Made by a program: the position numbers and the translations under genes. A stretch of 64,000 bases of DNA from Marivita sp046591575 (lineage in GTDB: Bacteria; Pseudomonadota; Alphaproteobacteria; Rhodobacterales; Rhodobacteraceae), in the NCBI RefSeq assembly GCF_046591575.1, contig NZ_JBIQWA010000005.1:248001-312000 (forward strand). Direction: 5' to 3'. The notes under the pieces are model-generated. The model saw only the letters and a list, made by a program, of their open reading frames with translations, was not told the DNA's origin and ran no database searches. Shown in pieces: positions 1 to 8,469 of this stretch. Positions within the stretch are counted from its first letter, which is position 1, and each line of letters begins with the position of its first letter.

Positions 1-70
1 GTGTGTCCTGTGCCGCCACAAACGTGGTCGACGCAAGAAATCCCGCAGCAAAAACAAGGGCCGGCTTCAT
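1..70 (-). CDS. Thiamine ABC transporter substrate-binding protein, N-terminus only (partial)
   Basis: Only the first 23 codons are in the window, and the gene runs off the left edge. The ATG at 68-70 (minus) is preceded by a clear AGGAGGA ribosome binding site at 76-82. The visible residues begin MKPALVFAAGFLAS and continue to an A-Q-D stretch, which is a typical Sec signal peptide with a cleavage site after VAA. The identification as a thiamine-binding periplasmic protein (ThiB-like) rests on the TPP riboswitch directly upstream plus the exported N-terminus. Another exported thiamine or HMP-uptake protein is possible. No mature domain can be seen. Confidence 0.6.
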   Translation of the reverse strand, partial: MKPALVFAAGFLASTTFVAAQDT

Positions 71-117
71 GGGCATCCTCCTATATTGCGGCGAGAGGGC
101 AAGACAGGAGACTATCC

Positions 118-198
118 GGACCTTCCCTCCGCCGGTGTTAACCGGTTCAGGTTCAACGGGTTCGCATATGCATCTCAGCCAGGATCGGCACCCCGAGG
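118..198 (-). promoter_or_regulatory. TPP (thiamine pyrophosphate) riboswitch
   Basis: Read on the minus strand, the segment has the conserved THI-element parts in the right order: a GGGGTGCC-type P1/P2 start, then GGCTGAGATG, then AACCCGTTGAACCTGAACC, then a GTTAACACCGGCGGAGGGA end. It lies about 45 nt upstream of the exported-protein start at 70. In the linker, a TCTCCT run (about 106-111) is complementary to the AGGAGGA Shine-Dalgarno at 76-82. Control by ribosome-site masking is therefore plausible, although the alternative folds were not computed. Confidence 0.93.
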
Positions 199-282
199 TG
201 ATCCAAGTCGTAGCCGTCAATGACCGCCGCTTCAAGCCCCTGCCGCCTGGAGTTTCTTTGGGCCGGAAATACCTCAGGGGGT

Positions 283-302
283 TTGGGGGACTGGTCCCCC
301 AA
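283..302. other. Perfect GC-rich hairpin in the divergent intergenic region
   Basis: TTGGGGGAC and GTCCCCCAA form a 9 bp perfect stem with a 2-nt TG centre (at least two stem pairs must open). No T-run follows on either strand, so it is not a classical terminator. It lies between the riboswitch-controlled gene (minus) and aroC (plus). Its function is unknown. Confidence 0.4.
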
Positions 303-388
303 CCTGTCGGATGAGCACAGCTCATTCGAAACATCTTGAGGCCAAACGCCCCCTGCCCTAGGACACAGGTCAGTCAAGGAGCCTGTGT

Positions 389-1489
389 ATGAGCCTGAAC
401 AGTTTTGGACATCTTTTCCGTGTCACCACCTGGGGTGAAAGCCATGGGCCAGCCCTTGGCGCGACCGTAGACGGCTGCCCGCCGGGTGTGCCGATTGATG
501 CCAGGATGATTCAGCACTGGCTGGACAAGCGCAAACCAGGACAGAACAAATACACCACGCAGCGGCGCGAGGCGGATGAGGTAAAAATCCTCTCCGGCGT
601 GTTCGAGGGCCAGACAACCGGCACGCCGGTGCAGTTGATGATCGAAAATACCGATCAGCGGTCCAAGGATTACTCGGACATCATGGAGAAATTCCGCCCC
701 GGCCATGCCGATATTACCTATTGGCAGAAATACGGCATTCGCGACTATCGCGGTGGCGGACGGTCCTCGGCGCGCGAAACGGCGGCGCGGGTGGCGGCGG
801 GTGGCCTTGCGCGCGAGGCGATCAAGGCCCTGTTGCCCGAGGTGCAGATCACCGGCTACATGACCCAGATGGGGCCGCACGCAATTGATCGGGATCGGTT
901 CGACTGGGACGAGATCGGCAACAATCCGTTCTGGGTGCCCGACGCGCAGGCGGCATCGGATTGGGCCACCTATCTGGATGGGCTACGCAAATCCGGCGAA
1001 AGCGTGGGGGCCATCATCGAAGTGGTGGCGCGCGGCGTACCCGCAGGTTTAGGCGCGCCGATCTATGGCAAGATCGACACCGATCTTGCGGCGGCCATGA
1101 TGAGCATCAACGCCGTCAAAGGTGTCGAGATCGGCGAAGGCATGGCCTCAGCCACCTTGACCGGGACCGCCAATGCGGACGAGATTTTTACAGGGCCAGA
1201 CGGGCCGGAATACAGTTCGAACCACGCAGGCGGTGTCCTTGGGGGGATCTCGACCGGCCAGGACATCGTGGTACGTTTTGCGGTAAAACCGACCTCTTCC
1301 ATCCTGACCACCCGGCGCACCATCACCAAATCCGGTGAAGAGACCGAAATCATCACCAAAGGGCGCCATGACCCCTGCGTGGGCATCCGCGCCGTGCCTG
1401 TGGGCGAGGCGATGATGGCCTGCGTCATTCTTGACCATATGTTGCTGCACCGCGGTCAGATTGGTGAAAACCGGGGACCAATCGGGTAG
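389..1489 (+). CDS. aroC: Chorismate synthase
   Basis: This enzyme converts 5-enolpyruvylshikimate-3-phosphate to chorismate using reduced FMN, the last step of the shikimate pathway in the cytoplasm. The 366-residue product has the family length and hallmark motifs. These are the N-terminal GESHGPALGATVDGCPPG block (about residues 16-33), the arginine-rich GGGRSSARETAARVAAGG block (about 123-140), and a C-terminal block with RFAVKPTSSI. The ATG at 389 has an AAGGAG ribosome site at about 374-379. It is transcribed away from the riboswitch-linked gene and appears monocistronic, facing the convergent DMT permease gene. Nothing looks unusual. Confidence 0.98.
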   Translation: MSLNSFGHLFRVTTWGESHGPALGATVDGCPPGVPIDARMIQHWLDKRKPGQNKYTTQRREADEVKILSGVFEGQTTGTPVQLMIENTDQRSKDYSDIMEKFRPGHADITYWQKYGIRDYRGGGRSSARETAARVAAGGLAREAIKALLPEVQITGYMTQMGPHAIDRDRFDWDEIGNNPFWVPDAQAASDWATYLDGLRKSGESVGAIIEVVARGVPAGLGAPIYGKIDTDLAAAMMSINAVKGVEIGEGMASATLTGTANADEIFTGPDGPEYSSNHAGGVLGGISTGQDIVVRFAVKPTSSILTTRRTITKSGEETEIITKGRHDPCVGIRAVPVGEAMMACVILDHMLLHRGQIGENRGPIG

Positions 1490-1539
1490 GCGCTTTACGC
1501 CATAACTCTCTTGCTGGTGACACGCGCGGGAAACCCGCC

Positions 1540-2415
1540 CTAGTGCCGATGTAACCCCTGACGGGACAGTTGCACCGCCAGAATACCCATCGTGATGATC
1601 ACCACACCTATGATGTCCGACAGGCCGAGCGTCTCAGACAGCACGACCGCCGCGATGGCGACGCCAAGAAACGGGTTGAGGAAATGGAATGTGGCGGCCT
1701 TGACGGCACCGATCCGGTTCACCAGCCAAAACCAGACCAGCGTTGCCGCCAGACCGGGCACCAGCGTCGTGTAGACAAAGGCCAGCACAAGTTTGGGCGA
1801 CCATGTGACGGCAAAAGTCTCCATAAGCAGTGCTGCGGGCCAGAGAACGGCACTGCCCACCAGCATTTGCAGCCCGACCACCATAACAAAATTGCCACCA
1901 GAGCTTGCGTTCCGGAGCGCCATGGTCGCCACCGTCAGCGAAATCACACCGATGACGCACAGGCCAACCCCGAACAGGTCTGCACCGCTGCCCAATCGCG
2001 CACCCATGATGATCACAACCCCGCAGAAACCTGCAATCAGACCGGCAACGCCCAGCGCAGACACACGCTGGCCGACAAAGAGCCAGCCTGCCAACGCCAC
2101 CAGAAGCGGCATGGAGGACGCGATGATGGCCGCAAGGGATGCTTCGATGCTTTGCATGGCGACAAAATTCAACCCGAGGTACAGCGCGTTTTGACAAATC
2201 CCGAACAGGATCGTGGCGCGCCATTGCAAAGGTGTCAGCCGCCAGCTTTGCCCCAACCAGCGGGCAATCATCACCGCCAAGACACCGGAAATCATGAACC
2301 GAAGGGCAAGTGCCATCAACGGCGGGGCGTCAGTGACAATGATCCGTGCCGATGTAAAAGCGGACGACCACATGAGCGCAAAGACCAACCCGGCAAAAAC
2401 TGCACGTATATCCAC
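1540..2415 (-). CDS. EamA/DMT-superfamily permease
   Basis: The 291-residue protein is almost wholly hydrophobic, with about ten predicted membrane segments in two repeats of five, as in EamA-type drug/metabolite transporters. An early motif, FALMWSSAFTSARII, and the half-way repeat are typical. The GTG start at 2415 is supported by GGAGG a few bases upstream; no ATG in frame is better placed. The substrate cannot be read from sequence, and family members export amino acids, metabolites or drugs. It is convergent with aroC. A second, unrelated EamA gene lies at 57907-58806. Confidence 0.88.
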   Translation of the reverse strand: MDIRAVFAGLVFALMWSSAFTSARIIVTDAPPLMALALRFMISGVLAVMIARWLGQSWRLTPLQWRATILFGICQNALYLGLNFVAMQSIEASLAAIIASSMPLLVALAGWLFVGQRVSALGVAGLIAGFCGVVIIMGARLGSGADLFGVGLCVIGVISLTVATMALRNASSGGNFVMVVGLQMLVGSAVLWPAALLMETFAVTWSPKLVLAFVYTTLVPGLAATLVWFWLVNRIGAVKAATFHFLNPFLGVAIAAVVLSETLGLSDIIGVVIITMGILAVQLSRQGLHRH

Positions 2416-2626
2416 TCTTAACCCTCCGGATCGGTGTCAGCCGGTGATAGCCACAGACGCCATGAGGGGAAAGCCAAGATCGTCGCGCCACGGATATCGG
2501 CACCCGCTTTTGATAAGCTGAGCACAGACGGTCAACGCCAAGCGCCGCGGCATTGGCGCGATTTGTCTGGATTGGTTCGGCCCACCGGATACTATGGGTG
2601 ATCCCATTTTGATCCGGAGAATTTCA

Positions 2627-4099
2627 ATGTTCAACCCGCTGCAATTTACGGCTGAATTTGGCAAAGCCGACCCGGCCGCGCGTCTGCCTTCGACCAAGCC
2701 TTTGCGCATTCTTTTCATAAATGATCTTGGTGACAGCTGCGCGTCGCGCACCGAACATAGCCTTGCAACCCGCCCCCTGCGCGCGGTGGATATCGACACG
2801 TTCGACACGTTCATGTCCACTGAAAAGCCGGCGATAGACCTGGATGAAGAGGGTTTTACCCTAAAAGACCTGGACGATGTCCACCCCGACCAGATCTGGC
2901 AAAATCTGTCGTCTTTTCAGACATTGAAAGACCTGAAAAACCGTGTGCGCGACCCGGCGCAGTTTGACTCTGTAGCTCAGAATGTTCAGGCGATGCTGCA
3001 AACCTCTGATGTTCCCAGCGCCCCGCCTGCAGAGCCGGAAACGGACACAGATACGGTATCACGCCCGCTTGGCGCACAGCCGACAACACAGTCTGTATCA
3101 ACGCCACCCCCAACGGACTATCTGACCGCAATTCTGCACGATGCCGTGGCCGCACATATCACCCCGGAAGCAGATCCACGGGCCGCGCATTATAGGGCCG
3201 CCCTTGATGATGCTGCGGCGGCGCACATGCGGGCTGTCTTGCACAACCCAAAGGTTCAATCTGTTGAGGCGGCTTGGCGGGGATTGCATCTATTGGTGTC
3301 GAATATCGACACAGACACAGACATGTCGATCCACGTTCTGAACGCCTCTAAAACAGAGCTGATCGCGGCCCTTGCCGCCCCGGACGGTGCGGTAGACAAC
3401 AGCGTTTTGCATTCCCGGCTTGTTGAGGAACCCGCGCATGCGCCGTTTACCCTGATGGTGCTGGGGGACACAGTGGCCCCTACGCCAGAAGAGGTTCGGC
3501 TTTTGGCAAGCCTTGGCGCGTTTGCCGGGCGCACCGGCGCTGTGGTGCTGGCCTCGCCAGAGGCCGGGATGATCGGCGTGCCATCGTGGGACGCGGTCGC
3601 ATTGTCACCGGCACCCGCAACGCCGATTGACGACTGGACCCTATTGCGGTCGACCCCCATGGCCAACCATATCGTTGCGCTGGCACCGCGTTTCATGATC
3701 CGCACGCCTTACGGCAAAAAGCTTGATCCGATTGAGGCCTTCCCCTTTGAAGAAATTGTGTCGCCCGCGCGGGACCATGACGCCTTTCTTTGGGGCGCGT
3801 CTTCGCTGCTTGCCTGCATTCTGATTGCGTGCTCTTTTGAGCAGGATGGCTGGTCGGCACGCTTGAACACCAATCTGGCTTATGGAGACCTGCCGTTTGT
3901 GCCTTATGACGCAGACGGGGAGCAGCAGATGAAACCGGGTGCAGAGACCCTTTTGTCGGATCGTGCCGCTGCTGTCTTGCAAGACGCGGGCATCGTTCCG
4001 GTTTCGGCCATCCGCAACCAAAATATCATTCGCTTGCCATGGTTTCAGACACTGGCAACCGGTGGTGACGATGGGCGGATCGGACCCTTCGCATTGTAA
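2627..4099 (+). CDS. Type VI secretion sheath-like protein (TssB-TssC fusion), orphan
   Basis: The 490-residue product joins a TssB/VipA-like N-terminus to a TssC/VipB-like body. The first about 130 residues carry LRILFINDLGD and then LKDLDDVHPDQIWQNLSSFQ, matching the sheath small-subunit pattern of a D/H-rich loop followed by a leucine-rich helix. A proline/threonine-rich linker (about 140-170) leads to a TssC-like part containing VQSVEAAWRGLHLL, PRFMIRTPYGKKLDPIEAF and FLWGASSLLA. The ATG at 2627 is chosen over the one at 2594 because GGAG lies at 2616-2619. No TssA, Hcp, VgrG, ClpV or baseplate gene is visible nearby. Its role may be an alternative contractile or tubular assembly, or a relic. 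Confidence 0.8.
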   Translation: MFNPLQFTAEFGKADPAARLPSTKPLRILFINDLGDSCASRTEHSLATRPLRAVDIDTFDTFMSTEKPAIDLDEEGFTLKDLDDVHPDQIWQNLSSFQTLKDLKNRVRDPAQFDSVAQNVQAMLQTSDVPSAPPAEPETDTDTVSRPLGAQPTTQSVSTPPPTDYLTAILHDAVAAHITPEADPRAAHYRAALDDAAAAHMRAVLHNPKVQSVEAAWRGLHLLVSNIDTDTDMSIHVLNASKTELIAALAAPDGAVDNSVLHSRLVEEPAHAPFTLMVLGDTVAPTPEEVRLLASLGAFAGRTGAVVLASPEAGMIGVPSWDAVALSPAPATPIDDWTLLRSTPMANHIVALAPRFMIRTPYGKKLDPIEAFPFEEIVSPARDHDAFLWGASSLLACILIACSFEQDGWSARLNTNLAYGDLPFVPYDADGEQQMKPGAETLLSDRAAAVLQDAGIVPVSAIRNQNIIRLPWFQTLATGGDDGRIGPFAL

Positions 4100-4118
4100 C
4101 CCCTCATACGCCGGAATG

Positions 4119-4145
4119 AAAAAACCCCGCCGATCAACGGCGGGG
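4119..4145 (-). terminator. Rho-independent terminator of ccrM
   Basis: CCCCGCCG (4125-4132) and CGGCGGGG (4138-4145) form an 8 bp perfect stem with a 5-nt loop. On the minus strand it is followed by six T residues (4119-4124). It sits 55 bp beyond the ccrM stop codon. On the plus strand it could weakly serve the sheath-like gene that ends at 4099. Confidence 0.9.
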
Positions 4146-4199
4146 CAAGTCGTGTGCCGCGGCCAGACCGCAGGCACCGGCGGTGTTCACTGACCTGTG

Positions 4200-5303
4200 T
4201 CAGGTCATTTCTGAGCGGATCTGTTGGCGCAGCACGTCGATTGGCACGGTCTTGCCATCGCGTTTGAAACACCAGTAGGTCCAGCCATTGCAGCTTGGTG
4301 CGCCCTCAAGATGCGCGCCGACCTGATGGATAGATCCTTTGATATCGTTGCCGATCAATGTGCCATCTGCACGAACCTTGGCCTTATGGCGTTTGTTCAT
4401 CGAATACAGCTCTTCGCCCGGACGCAGCATTCCGCGCTCTACGAGCTGGCCAAAAGGCACACGCGGTTCGGCGCGTTTGCTGACCGACACTTCAAGGGCG
4501 GCCTTGTCCAGTCGGCGCACCGATGCAATCCGTTTGCTGGCGACCGCCCGATACTTCTCTTCGCGCTCGATCCCGATCCAGTCGCGGCCCAGCATTTTGG
4601 CCACAGCACCGGTTGTGCCGGTCCCGAAGAATGGATCAAGTACGACGTCGCCGGGTTTGGTCGAGCCCACCAGGACACGATGCAAAAGCGCCTGCGGTTT
4701 CTGCGTTGGATGCGCCTTTTCGCCAGCATCATCCTTGAGCCGCTCTCCGCCATTGCAGATCGGCAAAACCCAATCCGAGCGCATCTGAATCCCTTCGTTC
4801 AGCGCCTTGAGGGCTTCGTAATTGAACGTGTATTTGGCACCCTCTGATTTCGAGGCCCAGATCATCGTCTCATGCGCATTGGTGAACCGTTTGCCGCGGA
4901 AATTCGGCATCGGGTTCGATTTGCGCCAGACAACATCGTTCAAGATCCAGTAACCGGCATCCTGCAACGCAGATCCAACGCGGAAAATGTTGTGATACGA
5001 CCCAATCACCCAAATCGCACCATCCGGTTTGAGCAAACGGCGCGCCGCTTTCAGCCAGTCTCGGGTGAACTGATCATAGGCCTTGAAGCTTGAGAATTGA
5101 TCCCAGTCATCATCCACCGCATCGACACGCGAATTGTCGGGACGATGCAAATCGCCTTTCAATTGCAGGTTATAAGGGGGATCTGCAAAAATCAGATCAA
5201 CCGACTCGGCCGGCAAGCCGGTCATCACGTCGATACAATCGCCGTCCAAAATCGTGTTGATCGGCAGCGCATCTGCGCTGTTCGGCTTGGTCATCTTTGT
5301 CAT
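4200..5303 (-). CDS. ccrM: Cell-cycle DNA adenine methyltransferase CcrM (GANTC-specific)
   Basis: This enzyme methylates the adenine of GANTC and is the cell-cycle methylase of alphaproteobacteria. The 367-residue product has the beta-class order: DPPY inside LIFADPPYNLQL (about residues 38-49) comes before the SAM-binding DPFFGTGTTG motif (about 220). It also has the CcrM-specific C-terminal domain with GTLIGNDIKGSIHQVGAHLEG and CNGWTYW. The start at 5303 has an AGGCAGAG ribosome site; an in-frame ATG three codons later is an alternative. Three GANTC sites in the 115 bp leader suggest self-regulation by methylation state. It lies downstream of rnhB on the same strand. Confidence 0.97.
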   Translation of the reverse strand: MTKMTKPNSADALPINTILDGDCIDVMTGLPAESVDLIFADPPYNLQLKGDLHRPDNSRVDAVDDDWDQFSSFKAYDQFTRDWLKAARRLLKPDGAIWVIGSYHNIFRVGSALQDAGYWILNDVVWRKSNPMPNFRGKRFTNAHETMIWASKSEGAKYTFNYEALKALNEGIQMRSDWVLPICNGGERLKDDAGEKAHPTQKPQALLHRVLVGSTKPGDVVLDPFFGTGTTGAVAKMLGRDWIGIEREEKYRAVASKRIASVRRLDKAALEVSVSKRAEPRVPFGQLVERGMLRPGEELYSMNKRHKAKVRADGTLIGNDIKGSIHQVGAHLEGAPSCNGWTYWCFKRDGKTVPIDVLRQQIRSEMT

Positions 5304-5357
5304 TCTCTGCCTATCGTCCCGGCGCTGTTCTTGCGCTCTGTGATTGGCTCAAAGGAT

Positions 5358-5396
5358 GAGTCAAAGCCGATTCGTGGTCAATTTCTTTTTTGAATC
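5358..5396 (-). promoter_or_regulatory. Cluster of three GANTC (CcrM) sites upstream of ccrM
   Basis: GAGTC at 5358-5362, GATTC at 5369-5373 and GAATC at 5392-5396 lie within 39 bp, directly upstream of the ccrM start at 5303. A given position matches GANTC about once per 256 bases at even base composition. In Caulobacter the ccrM promoter region also carries GANTC sites that couple its transcription to replication (known); the same control is inferred here. Exact -35 and -10 boxes were not assigned. Confidence 0.75.
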
Positions 5397-5418
5397 AACT
5401 GCTTATGATTTCCTCTTG

Positions 5419-6033
5419 TCACAACATATTGTGGACAGATTTGAACGAACGTCTATGATGTGGGGTCGGTCCAAGATTTCGAAGGGCTTCTTTGTGACAC
5501 TTCGTCGGGTAGCCCTGATTTGTTTCCCACCCATAGCCCGGGTAGTGTTGCGCCAAATCCCACATGATCGCATCACGCCTTGTTTTGGCCACAATTGACG
5601 CGGCTGCAATGCTCAGCGACAGGCTGTCTCCCTTGATGATCGGGGTCGCCGGAAGTTCCAGATCGCGCGGGATCAGGTTTCCATCGATCAAGACATGATC
5701 CACAGCTTGGGCAAGGGCATCAATCGCCCGACACATGGCAAGATGGCTGGCGCGCAGAATATTGATCTCGTCGATCTCTTCCACACTCGCTTCGCCGACA
5801 CCGACCTCAGCTTCCTGCATAATCCGCTCAAGCACAGCTTTGCGCCGCTCGGAAGTCAGCTTTTTCGAATCCTGAATACCATCCGGGATCGCATCGCGCC
5901 CCAACACCACCGCCGCCGCGACAACCGGCCCGGCCAACGGTCCGCGACCGGCCTCATCCACTCCAGCAACACGTACCAAACCGCGTGCCCACTGATCACG
6001 TTCAAACCGAAAGTCTGGCAACATATATCGCAC
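5419..6033 (-). CDS. rnhB: Ribonuclease HII
   Basis: RNase HII cuts the RNA strand of RNA-DNA hybrids and removes single ribonucleotides from DNA. The 204-residue product has the usual length and the signature VAGVDEAGRGPLAGPVVAAA (about residues 22-41) with the catalytic Asp-Glu pair. It also has a later Asp in VLIDGN and the SIVAKTRRD block with the third acidic residue. Upstream and on the same strand as ccrM, it may share a transcript with it, although ccrM has its own 115 bp GANTC-rich leader. No frame problems are seen. Confidence 0.97.
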   Translation of the reverse strand: MRYMLPDFRFERDQWARGLVRVAGVDEAGRGPLAGPVVAAAVVLGRDAIPDGIQDSKKLTSERRKAVLERIMQEAEVGVGEASVEEIDEINILRASHLAMCRAIDALAQAVDHVLIDGNLIPRDLELPATPIIKGDSLSLSIAAASIVAKTRRDAIMWDLAQHYPGYGWETNQGYPTKCHKEALRNLGPTPHHRRSFKSVHNML

Positions 6034-6199
6034 CTTGCCGAACTGCTCCTGAATGGCAAGCCAAACCGGCGCATTACACCCTTGGCACCCACGACTTTAA
6101 GCACAGGATTTATTTATGCCATTTCTCCTCAAAACACTCTGGACACGCCCGAAACCGTCACATAGAACGCGGCCACCTGAACGATTATCGTTCTCCCGT

Positions 6200-6274
6200 G
6201 CCCGGGTAGCTCAGGGGTAGAGCAGTGGATTGAAAATCCTCGTGTCGGTGGTTCGATTCCGCCCCCGGGCACCA
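6200..6274 (+). tRNA. tRNA-Phe (GAA)
   Basis: GCCCGGG (6200-6206) pairs with CCCGGGC (6264-6270) as the acceptor stem, followed by ACCA encoded in the DNA. The anticodon loop TTGAAAA carries GAA, and the T-arm has GGTTCGATTCC. Its 3' half is the insertion site of the island to its right and is repeated at 17232-17271. The gene itself stays intact. Confidence 0.97.
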
Positions 6275-6276
6275 TT
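6229..6276 (+). repeat. attL: left direct repeat of the tRNA-Phe island
   Basis: Bases 6229-6268 (anticodon-loop to T-arm part of tRNA-Phe) are identical to 17232-17271. The right copy then lacks one G of the acceptor stem and realigns through CACCATT. This is the duplicated core expected of a tyrosine-integrase element in a tRNA 3' end. Confidence 0.92.
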
Positions 6277-6386
6277 AAAAAAAATTAAAACAAACTCTTA
6301 GGTTGGCAAGGTGGCAAAGCTCATGCCGATAAGATGATCGTGGGTATCACTTGGGTAGCATTTCGAGCCTACCCCGTGCCGGATCT

Positions 6387-7229
6387 CTATCGGCTCTTTC
6401 TCCTAAGTGTGATCTCACCAGCGGCGTTTAAGCCGAGATTCCAAGATCGGTTTTGCCAGTACTGTCCCTTTAGTTCGGTTGCACCCTCGTTCACATTGAG
6501 CACGGCAGACCCGTAAAACTTGGGTTGGTCCGTCACCGCAAGGGGCCGAGTATTGTCTTGCTTGTTTGTCTGCTCGTAGACCCATGCAACCGATTTGTGC
6601 CCATTCTCTGACTTGAAAAATTCCACGGAGATTGTCTCGGAACTCAGCAATGGCGTGTTTTCGTTCGGTAGGAAGGCCACGTCGGTCCGAAACCACGTCT
6701 GTTTGATTTTCACATCAAAATTCGCTTCCAGAAGCCCGGGACGTTCATCGTTGACAGGATCAAACGTGATTTCGTTACTGGCGGCGGCGGTTTTCAGGCG
6801 TTCTACAATCGGCCAATTGGACTGGATCGTTACAACCCACTCGCCGTTCAGGTCAGGAAAGTAGCGATTTGCGAACCATGGCCCCGCCAAAGGTAGCTTC
6901 CAAAGAAGACGCCAGCCTGGCGCGACGATGAACAGCGCAATGCTACCCCATATGACCATCGCGACAACTCTAGAAGTCAGGAGGTTGGCAACTGGCGATC
7001 CCAGAACAGGCAAGTTGGCGGCAAGCCAAGTCTCGATCCAGCCAACGGCAAGCGGTGAGGCCAAAGCCAGATAGACCGCCAAGGTAATCCAGAACGAAAG
7101 GGAAACAAACTTTGCCACGATGCTCAACCTCTGGTATTGAAGACTCGGTCTAGTGCCCCCAAGTATATGCGCAAGCGGCGTCACCACCACAAGATAAGAC
7201 CAGAAGAGGGACAGTTTAATGCCTGTCAA
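6387..7229 (-). CDS. cap15: CBASS effector Cap15 (membrane-anchored beta-barrel cyclic-nucleotide receptor)
   Basis: The protein is predicted to sit in the inner membrane and damage it when it binds the second messenger made by the adjacent cyclase. Hydrophobic segments lie at about residues 8-24, 40-62 and 89-112. The soluble C-terminal half opens with FPDLNGEWVVTIQS and ends with ELKGQYWQNRSWNLGL, the start and end pattern of the Cap15 beta-barrel. The start is uncertain. A TTG at 7229 gives 280 residues and overlaps the 5' end of the divergent cyclase gene by 11 nt; three GTG codons about 13-15 codons later would avoid that. Effectors are more often encoded in the same direction as the cyclase. 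The assignment is by motif only. Confidence 0.8.
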   Translation of the reverse strand: MTGIKLSLFWSYLVVVTPLAHILGGTRPSLQYQRLSIVAKFVSLSFWITLAVYLALASPLAVGWIETWLAANLPVLGSPVANLLTSRVVAMVIWGSIALFIVAPGWRLLWKLPLAGPWFANRYFPDLNGEWVVTIQSNWPIVERLKTAAASNEITFDPVNDERPGLLEANFDVKIKQTWFRTDVAFLPNENTPLLSSETISVEFFKSENGHKSVAWVYEQTNKQDNTRPLAVTDQPKFYGSAVLNVNEGATELKGQYWQNRSWNLGLNAAGEITLRRKSR

Positions 7230-8463
7230 CGCACATAAAGCCTTCGTGTCCCGGCCCTCGGGTTACAAGTTCGCATTGAACCTTTCAGAGGAGCAGGAAC
7301 AGACACTGCGAAACGCTCGGGATGACATTCGCAGTGAAATCTCCTCGCAGTTTGGGGCATTTGCGAAGGCTCTGGGTGATCGGGTTCTGTTCGAAGATCA
7401 GGCGCCAGTATTTGTGCGGAACTACCAGACACCGAAGTTCAAGATGCAGGGCAGCTTCTCATACCACACATGCAACCAACCTGCGCACGTGCCGCCTCAA
7501 GAGATTGACTTGGACGATGGGCTATTCATGCCCGTCTCCTATTTTCAAAAGGGCGGAGACAGATCCCCTGTGATCCAAAGCGCAGCCTACTTTTCCATTA
7601 TCGAGCGCATCCTAGCGCCACTTTGCGACAAGAAGGGTTGGCAACTCGTAACGGACAAGCCTTCGTGCATCCGAGTCAAGATTGACAACACCATGCACAC
7701 CGACCTCGCACTTTACTCGGTGCCGGATACTGATTTCCAGCGCATCGTGAAAGATGCCCAAAGTCGTGGTGTAGATTTCACAGCCGAACTGATGATGGAA
7801 GATACTGCGTATCGAATGTTGTCCCACGACGAGATGATGCTCGCGCACCGCAACGAGGGTTGGATGAAATCCGACCCGCGTAAACTCGAAGACTGGTTTG
7901 TCGATGCCGTGAAAGAATACGGCGAGCAGGTCCGAACCGTCAGCCGCTATCTAAAGGGCTGGAAAGACTTCCAATGGCCCGAAGGAAGGTTGGCATCGAT
8001 TGCACTCATGGCCGCAGTCGTGTCGGTCTTTGAGAAGGCGTCGGCAGCAATTGCCAGCGACAGGGACGATCTGGCCTTGTTGCGAGTCGCGGAAGACTTG
8101 CCCGACTTTCTCGCCAATAACATTCCAAACCCGGTCGTAGAAGGCGCGCGGTTGGATCAGGGCTGGTCACCTGAGGAACGCAGCGATTTCGTTGCGAAGG
8201 CCAGAGTGCTTGCTGAGCGTCTGAAAGACGCGCTGACACAGACGTCAGACCGCGCGGCAGCTTTCGAAGCCCTGCAAAACCAATTTGGCGGGCGTATCCC
8301 AGACGATCTCACCCTCTATGTGCCCGACGCTGGCCTTGAGACAAAGACAAGCGAGTTGGCTGCACCTGCTGCCCTTACCTTGGGGATGGTGGACCAGGTT
8401 GACGCAGAGCAAAGCAATGACCTCGCCGCTGTGAACAAGCAGGGCGGAGGCCGCTACGGGTAG
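7219..8463 (+). CDS. DncV-like CBASS cyclic-dinucleotide synthase (CD-NTase)
   Basis: This is the sensor enzyme of the CBASS operon. It makes a cyclic dinucleotide on phage infection, most likely cGAMP by analogy with Vibrio DncV. The 414-residue product carries the nucleotidyltransferase motif GSFSYHTCNQP followed by QEIDLDDGLFMP (about residues 77-104) and a third acidic residue in HTDLALYSVP. It also shares the DncV block SDPRKLEDWFVDAV. The C-terminus ends in glycine after GGGRY, as expected for a substrate that Cap2 conjugates through its terminal carboxylate. The ATG at 7219 has GAGGGA upstream. The product chemistry cannot be read from sequence. Confidence 0.93.
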   Translation: MPVNAHKAFVSRPSGYKFALNLSEEQEQTLRNARDDIRSEISSQFGAFAKALGDRVLFEDQAPVFVRNYQTPKFKMQGSFSYHTCNQPAHVPPQEIDLDDGLFMPVSYFQKGGDRSPVIQSAAYFSIIERILAPLCDKKGWQLVTDKPSCIRVKIDNTMHTDLALYSVPDTDFQRIVKDAQSRGVDFTAELMMEDTAYRMLSHDEMMLAHRNEGWMKSDPRKLEDWFVDAVKEYGEQVRTVSRYLKGWKDFQWPEGRLASIALMAAVVSVFEKASAAIASDRDDLALLRVAEDLPDFLANNIPNPVVEGARLDQGWSPEERSDFVAKARVLAERLKDALTQTSDRAAAFEALQNQFGGRIPDDLTLYVPDAGLETKTSELAAPAALTLGMVDQVDAEQSNDLAAVNKQGGGRYG

Positions 8464-8469
8464 TCGGCA

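Noticed and set aside
283..302. Terminator for the riboswitch-controlled gene or aroC
   Set aside because: The hairpin has no T-run on either strand and lies upstream of both genes.
3..314. 103-codon plus-strand frame at the window start
   Set aside because: It runs antisense through a signal peptide and a clear TPP riboswitch.
2627..4099. Part of a complete type VI secretion cluster
   Set aside because: Neighbouring genes on both sides are ordinary core genes and no second type VI component is visible.
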